NCBI RefSeq assembly: GCF_004785795.1
Contig: NZ_SRRO01000001.1
Location: 868,001 to 932,000, forward strand
Length of the DNA: 64,000 bases
DNA from: Nocardioides eburneiflavus
Lineage (GTDB): Bacteria; Actinomycetota; Actinomycetes; Propionibacteriales; Nocardioidaceae
Reading direction: 5' to 3'
Below are positions 60,140 through 64,000 of the stretch, piece after piece; position 1 is the first letter of the stretch, and every line of letters begins with the position of its first letter. The position numbers and the translations under genes were made by a program. A model generated the notes under the pieces. That model searched no databases. It saw only the letters and a list, made by a program, of their open reading frames with translations, and was not told the origin of the DNA.

Positions 60140-60458
60140 TCAGCGGCGGGCGCGGCGGTCGGAGAGCAGCCAGGCCGCCCCGGACGCGGCCGCGGTGACG
60201 CCGAGCACCGACGGGCCAGGTGCCGACCTTCCTCGCGAGCGGGTGCGAGACCCCCATCGCGGTCCAGTACGCCGCGGTCAGCCCCGCGGCCAGCGGCACG
60301 CCACCCACGGCGTACCACTGACGGGCGGCGAGCACGTTGGCGCCGAGCATCGCGACCCCGCCGAGAGGGCGTACGCCGGTCTGCTGGGCGAGCGCGAAGC
60401 CGCCCACGAGGCCGGTGGCGAGCAGGGGAGCGGTCGGGGTCCGGGCGAGGTCGGGCAC
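60140..60458 (-). pseudogene. Small membrane protein gene with a one-base frameshift
   Basis: From GTG 60458 the frame encodes about 80 residues (LLATGLVGGFALAQQTGVRP ... AYWTAMGVSHPLARKVGTWP). At about 60212 the frame breaks; dropping one base restores SVLGVTAAASGAAWLLSDRR and a stop at 60140. Both halves have gene-like composition. It is leaderless: TAGGGT complement at 60465-60470. Either a recent frameshift or a sequencing error. Function unknown. Confidence 0.65.
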
Positions 60459-60501
60459 GCTCCGACCCTAGCGAGCGGCCGACGCCAGTGGCAGCTCGCG
60501 G

Positions 60502-60717
60502 CTACTCGCTGGGCTCGGGCGTGTCGACGTCGACGTCGGCGCACTTGACCTTGGGGTTGAGGCCGGCGTAGTTGAGCGGCCCCGCGACGATGTTGAGCGC
60601 GATGTCACTCGCCTCGGAGCAGTTGGTCTCCGCGTCGTCGAAGTAGCCGCGCTGAAAGGCGGCGAACGCACCGATGACGAGCCAGACCACCAGCAGGATG
60701 CCGATCAGTCGTCCCAT
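60502..60717 (-). CDS. Small single-pass membrane protein
   Basis: A 71-residue protein with one N-terminal membrane segment (LIGILLVVWLVIGAFAAF) and a short exported acidic tail with two Cys (NCSEAS, VKCADVD). A very strong GAGGAGGT site precedes ATG 60717 by a short spacer. No function recognised. Confidence 0.75.
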   Translation of the reverse strand: MGRLIGILLVVWLVIGAFAAFQRGYFDDAETNCSEASDIALNIVAGPLNYAGLNPKVKCADVDVDTPEPSE

Positions 60718-60821
60718 GGGACCTCCTCGATCCTCGCGGCGGGGTAGCCGTACGCCCCACTGTGTCGGTGCCGCGCTCGTCGTGCCACCCTCCCAGGGGT
60801 AGGCGCCCCTAGGGTGCAGGC

Positions 60822-61199
60822 ATGACGATCTTCACGGTGGGCTTCTCGGTGCTGGCGGCGCTGCTCCACGTCTACATCTGGTTCCTGGAGTCGTTCCGCT
60901 GGACGCACCCCTCGACGCGGCGGACGTTCGGCGTGTCCGAGGCGGACGCCGAGGTGCTGCGGCCGATGGCCTACAACCAGGGCTTCTACAACCTGTTCCT
61001 CGCGATCATCACCCTCGTCGGCGTCGCCCTGCTCGAGCCCGAGCACTGGGTCGGCTCCGCCCTCGCGCTGGCCGGCACCGGGTCGATGCTCGCCGCCGCG
61101 ATCGTGCTCGCCACCCACGACCGCTCGATGGTGCGCGCTGCGCTCATGCAGGGCACGCTGCCGGCGCTGGCGGTGCTGTTCCTGCTGCTGGAGCTCTGA
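60822..61199 (+). CDS. DUF1304 family membrane protein
   Basis: A 125-residue protein with four membrane segments and the family-type LLHVYIWFLESFRW and YNQGFYNLFLA motifs. DUF1304 has no established function. Leaderless: TAGGGT (60810-60815) ends 6 bases before ATG 60822. Confidence 0.88.
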   Translation: MTIFTVGFSVLAALLHVYIWFLESFRWTHPSTRRTFGVSEADAEVLRPMAYNQGFYNLFLAIITLVGVALLEPEHWVGSALALAGTGSMLAAAIVLATHDRSMVRAALMQGTLPALAVLFLLLEL

Positions 61200-61225
61200 G
61201 GCGGGCCCGCGCGACCCTCGCGTCC

Positions 61226-61322
61226 GATGGACTTCCACCCGTACGCGTGGAAGTTCAGGGCCTGAACCGCCTCCTCACGCTCAGCGGCGGATGGATTTCC
61301 ACCCGTACGCGTGGAAGTTCAG
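61226..61322. repeat. Two tandem copies of a 33-base hairpin repeat (probable bidirectional terminator)
   Basis: Copies at 61226-61258 and 61290-61322 differ by one base. Each contains the dyad ACTTCCAC-N8-GTGGAAGT with CGTACG at the loop. They lie between the convergent DUF1304 and thioredoxin-reductase-like genes, followed by a short GGCGGGC-type tandem repeat (61322-61347). Confidence 0.8.
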
Positions 61323-61374
61323 CGGCGGGCGGCGGGCGGCGGGCGGTGACAGCGGGAGGCGGAGCCCGACGGCC

Positions 61375-63036
61375 CTACTGCGCCAGCCAGGCGTGCACCG
61401 ACGACACGACGGACGCGCCCTCGCCGGTCGCCGAGGCGACGCGCTTCATCGAGCCCGCCCGGATGTCGCCGCCGCAGAAGATCCCCGGCACCGTGGTCGC
61501 CAGGTCCTCCGGGGGCAGGGCGTCGACCCACTGCTCGGGCGGGATGTCACGCCCCGTCAGCACGAAGCCGTGCTCGTCGCGCAGCACCACGTCGGGCAGC
61601 CAGCTGCACTCGGGCGCGGCGCCGAGCAGCAGGAACAGCCCGCGTGCCTCGACCCGCTCCTGCTCCCCGGTGTCGACGTCCTCGAGGTCGAGCCACGCGA
61701 GGTGGCCGACGTCGTCGGGGCCGCCGTCCACGACCCGGCTCGAGCCGCGCACCGAGATCCGCGGGTTCCACTCGATCTCGTCGATCAGGTAGGACGACAT
61801 CGTCGCGGTCAGGTCGGGGCGGCGTACGACGATGGTGACCGAGCGCGCGAAGCGGGCGGCGTGGATCGCCGCCTGCCCGGCGGAGTTGCCGCCGCCGACC
61901 ACGACGACGTCGTCGCCGGCGAGCTCGCGCGCTGCCGCCATCGCGGCGCCGTAGTAGACCCCGCGCCCGACCAGCTCCTCGATGGAGTCGACGCCGAGGC
62001 GCCGGTAGTCGACCCCCGTGGCGACGAGGACCGTCCGCGTGTGCACGTCGCCACCGTCGGTGTGCACGACGTGGTGCCCGCCGTCGGCGCACTCGGAGAT
62101 GCCCGTGGCCGGCCACCCGGTGAAGAAGCGGGTGCCGAAGCGCAGCGCCTGGCCGCGCGCCCGCTGGGCCAGCCGCATGCCCGAGATGCCGCGCGGGAAG
62201 CCGAGGTAGTTGCGGATCATCGAGCTGGTGCCCGCCTGCCCGCCGATGGCCTCGGCCTCGAGGCAGACCGTCGAGAGCCCCTCGCTGGAGGCGTACACGC
62301 TGGCGGCCAGCCCGGCCGGGCCTGCCCCCACGACGACGAGGTCGACCACCTCGTCGACGTCGATCTCGTCGGGGCGGCCGTAGAGCTGGTTGGCGAGGGA
62401 GCGTACGTCGGGGCAGTGGCCGCACCAGCCCACCATCGACGACACCACCGGCCAGCGTCCCTCGTCCTCGGGGCAGAGCGCCATCACCTCGCGGCCCACC
62501 TCGCTGTCGGGGTGGTGCACGCCGGCGGGCAGCCCGACCCGGGAGAGGTAGTCGAGGAGCTGACGGGTCAGCGCGTCCTTCTCCGGCGTGATGATGCGGA
62601 CGTTCTCGACGACGGGCGCCGCGACGGTGGCGTTCCACTCGTTGAGCAGCTCGCCCACCGCTCCGTGGAACTCCTCGTCGCGCGGGCCCTGCGGCATCAG
62701 CAGCAGCGCGTCCACCTTGCCGGCGGCGACCGCGTGCCGGAACGCCTGGCTGTCCGCGCGGAAGCGGCTGATGTGCGCGACCACGAGCCGTCGCGCCGTC
62801 GGGACGACCTTCCGGGTGCCGCCGATCAGGGCGTAGAGCTTGTCCTGGTCGTGGTCGCTGTCGATGACGAAGAGCGCGACCTGGTGCCCGCCGGACATCA
62901 GCTCCTTGGCCGTGACCTTCGCCGAGATCTCGTCGCCGACCAGTCGTACGTCGTACTCCCGCTCGTAGCGCGCGAAGGCCTCGGACAGCTCGGTCTGGTG
63001 GTTCGCGGAGGCGATGACGATCGCAGGAGCGCCCAT
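61375..63036 (-). CDS. Thioredoxin-reductase-like flavoprotein with N-terminal receiver-like domain
   Basis: A 553-residue protein. Residues about 1-125 resemble a receiver domain but without a clear phosphorylation site; about 126-215 form a linker/thioredoxin-like segment (SSMVGWCGHCPDVRSLANQ, with a CGHC pair); 230-550 are the FAD/NAD domains of thioredoxin reductase (VVVGAGPAGLAASVYA, GGQAGTSSMI, VVVGGGNSAGQAAI, FCGGDIRAGSMKRVASATGEG). The catalytic CxxC of true TrxR is replaced by YYGAA. Leaderless start at ATG 63036 (TAGGCT complement at 63043-63048). Confidence 0.85.
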   Translation of the reverse strand: MGAPAIVIASANHQTELSEAFARYEREYDVRLVGDEISAKVTAKELMSGGHQVALFVIDSDHDQDKLYALIGGTRKVVPTARRLVVAHISRFRADSQAFRHAVAAGKVDALLLMPQGPRDEEFHGAVGELLNEWNATVAAPVVENVRIITPEKDALTRQLLDYLSRVGLPAGVHHPDSEVGREVMALCPEDEGRWPVVSSMVGWCGHCPDVRSLANQLYGRPDEIDVDEVVDLVVVGAGPAGLAASVYASSEGLSTVCLEAEAIGGQAGTSSMIRNYLGFPRGISGMRLAQRARGQALRFGTRFFTGWPATGISECADGGHHVVHTDGGDVHTRTVLVATGVDYRRLGVDSIEELVGRGVYYGAAMAAARELAGDDVVVVGGGNSAGQAAIHAARFARSVTIVVRRPDLTATMSSYLIDEIEWNPRISVRGSSRVVDGGPDDVGHLAWLDLEDVDTGEQERVEARGLFLLLGAAPECSWLPDVVLRDEHGFVLTGRDIPPEQWVDALPPEDLATTVPGIFCGGDIRAGSMKRVASATGEGASVVSSVHAWLAQ

Positions 63037-63090
63037 TTTCCCAGCCTAGACCCCGATATCTGAGGAAGGCATGGTCGCGGAACCGGGCTC

Positions 63091-63109
63091 AGGACGTTCA
63101 CGGCGTCCT
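63091..63109 (-). terminator. Hairpin after the antiporter gene
   Basis: AGGACG (63091-63096) pairs with CGTCCT (63104-63109); a wider TCTGAGGA/TCCTCAGA pairing (about 63059 and 63106) is an alternative. Located downstream of the antiporter stop at 63133. Confidence 0.4.
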
Positions 63110-63132
63110 CAGACATCGCGGTCGGGGAGCGG

Positions 63133-64000
63133 TCAGCCCGTCAGGCTGTGGACGTAGCACCAGCGCCACGACTCGCCCGCGTCGGCGGACTCCACGACCG
63201 GGTGGAGGGACTCGTGGAAGTGCCCGGTGGCGTGCCGGCCGATCGAGGAGTCGCAGCACCCGACGTGCCCGCACGTGAGGCACTCGCGCAGCGAGACCCA
63301 CGGCGTGCCGTCGGCGAGGCAGGTGGCGCACGCGGGATCGGCGACGGTCTCGACGGCCGGGTGCGTCTCGAGGTCCTCGCAGACGATGCCCGCGGTGAAG
63401 GCGAGCGTCCCGTCGCGTACGCCCTCGCGCGCCGAGGTGCCGGCGTCGAGCATCGACTCCTCGATGTCGAGCAGGCCCAGCACCTGGCGCACCACGTCGG
63501 AGGCGACCCGGCCCTCGCTGCGGACCTTGAGCACCTTGGCCCGCTCGGCGTCGATCATCTCGCCGCGGATCCGCGCGTAGAGCTCCGAGGGGGTCTCCTC
63601 GCCGGTGGTCGTGGCCAGCTGCTCCCAGGCGGCGAACGAGCGCTGGTCGAGACGGCCCCGGATCTGGTCGACGACGCCGTGGTGGTCCTCGTACTCGAGC
63701 TCGTCGAGCCGGCGCACACCCGCGTCGGCCGCCCACTGCAGCAGCGCGGCGCGCGAGAGCGCGTCCTCGGCCGGGTCGGGCGACGGCACCCCGAGGGTGC
63801 GCTTGAGGAGGGGGAGGGTGAGCCCCTGGACGAGGAGCGTGCCGGCGACGACCGTGAAGGCGACGAGGAGCAGGACCTCGCGGTGCGGGGTGTCCTCGGG
63901 GATGACGAAGGCCGCGGCGAGCGTGACCACGCCGCGCATCCCGGCCCAGCCGACCAGGAAGGTCCACGAGGCGGGGAGCGGGTTGTCGCCCATCCGGCGG
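63133..64000 (-). CDS. Na+/H+ antiporter, C-terminal part, with UBP-type zinc finger (runs off the right edge)
   Basis: The visible 286+ residues begin inside the CPA1 transporter (VGWAGMRGVVTLAAAFVIP, the family-typical last helices), continue with a cytoplasmic helical domain (about 85-205) and end in a UBP-like zinc finger (CATCLADGTPWVSLRECLTC, then GHVGCCD, H..GHFHES). Eukaryotic UBP fingers bind the ubiquitin C-terminus; in actinobacteria the module is appended to some antiporters and its ligand is unknown. The stop is TGA at 63133-63135. The start is outside the window. Confidence 0.88.
   Translation of the reverse strand, partial: RRMGDNPLPASWTFLVGWAGMRGVVTLAAAFVIPEDTPHREVLLLVAFTVVAGTLLVQGLTLPLLKRTLGVPSPDPAEDALSRAALLQWAADAGVRRLDELEYEDHHGVVDQIRGRLDQRSFAAWEQLATTTGEETPSELYARIRGEMIDAERAKVLKVRSEGRVASDVVRQVLGLLDIEESMLDAGTSAREGVRDGTLAFTAGIVCEDLETHPAVETVADPACATCLADGTPWVSLRECLTCGHVGCCDSSIGRHATGHFHESLHPVVESADAGESWRWCYVHSLTG

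Overview
The window is about 72% G+C by eye, densely coded, and uses many GTG starts, stops overlapping starts (ATGA/GTGA) and leaderless promoters. With F420-type LLM oxidoreductase, inositol-phosphate synthase, class F sortase and FemX-type genes, this points to a high-GC actinobacterium. Protein style and gene order suggest Nocardioidaceae (Nocardioides-like). That taxonomic call is inference; no rRNA gene is present.

Left part (1-33.9 kb) is the conserved origin-proximal block of actinobacterial chromosomes. It runs anti-sigma/sigM, a pseudokinase, murJ and DUF6049 (all minus), then cca, a GntR regulator with a sterol-desaturase-like hydroxylase, ino1 with its PadR regulator, a class A penicillin-binding protein, a polytopic membrane protein, an alanine-racemase-like protein with FemX, a sortase with its probable substrate, nfo with a Ser/Thr kinase, rpsF-ssb-rpsR-rplI, a MATE exporter and dnaB. 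Cell-wall assembly genes (murJ, pseudokinase, PBP, FemX, sortase) and replication/translation genes share this block. A lipoprotein, a 1560-residue subtilase and another secreted protein sit between rplI and the MATE gene. dnaB carries a 159-residue class 3 mini-intein in its Walker A motif.

Middle part (33.9-44.7 kb) is accessory. It has two divergent operons: a small protein, ECF sigma, zinc-finger anti-sigma and a nearby patatin on the minus strand, against a DoxX-like protein, a GTP cyclohydrolase I and a flavin ferredoxin-reductase on the plus strand. A CYTH-CHAD protein, a SigG-like ECF sigma with a DUF6069 protein, a large multidomain secreted protein and a DUF1540 protein follow.

Right part (44.7-64 kb) holds stress and housekeeping functions: a BLUF photoreceptor, a P-loop kinase/LLM oxidoreductase fusion, an aldo-keto reductase, a frameshifted SDR gene, an acetyltransferase, fur-katG, MOSC, DinB, a Na+/alanine symporter, PAP2, MFS, a lipoprotein hydrolase, an ECF41-like sigma operon, small membrane proteins, a thioredoxin-reductase-like protein lacking its CxxC, and the C-terminal part of a Na+/H+ antiporter ending in a UBP-type zinc finger.

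Three different short palindromic repeat families occur at gene ends, and a fourth palindrome lies inside the intein. No tRNA, rRNA, CRISPR array, insertion sequence or phage gene was seen.
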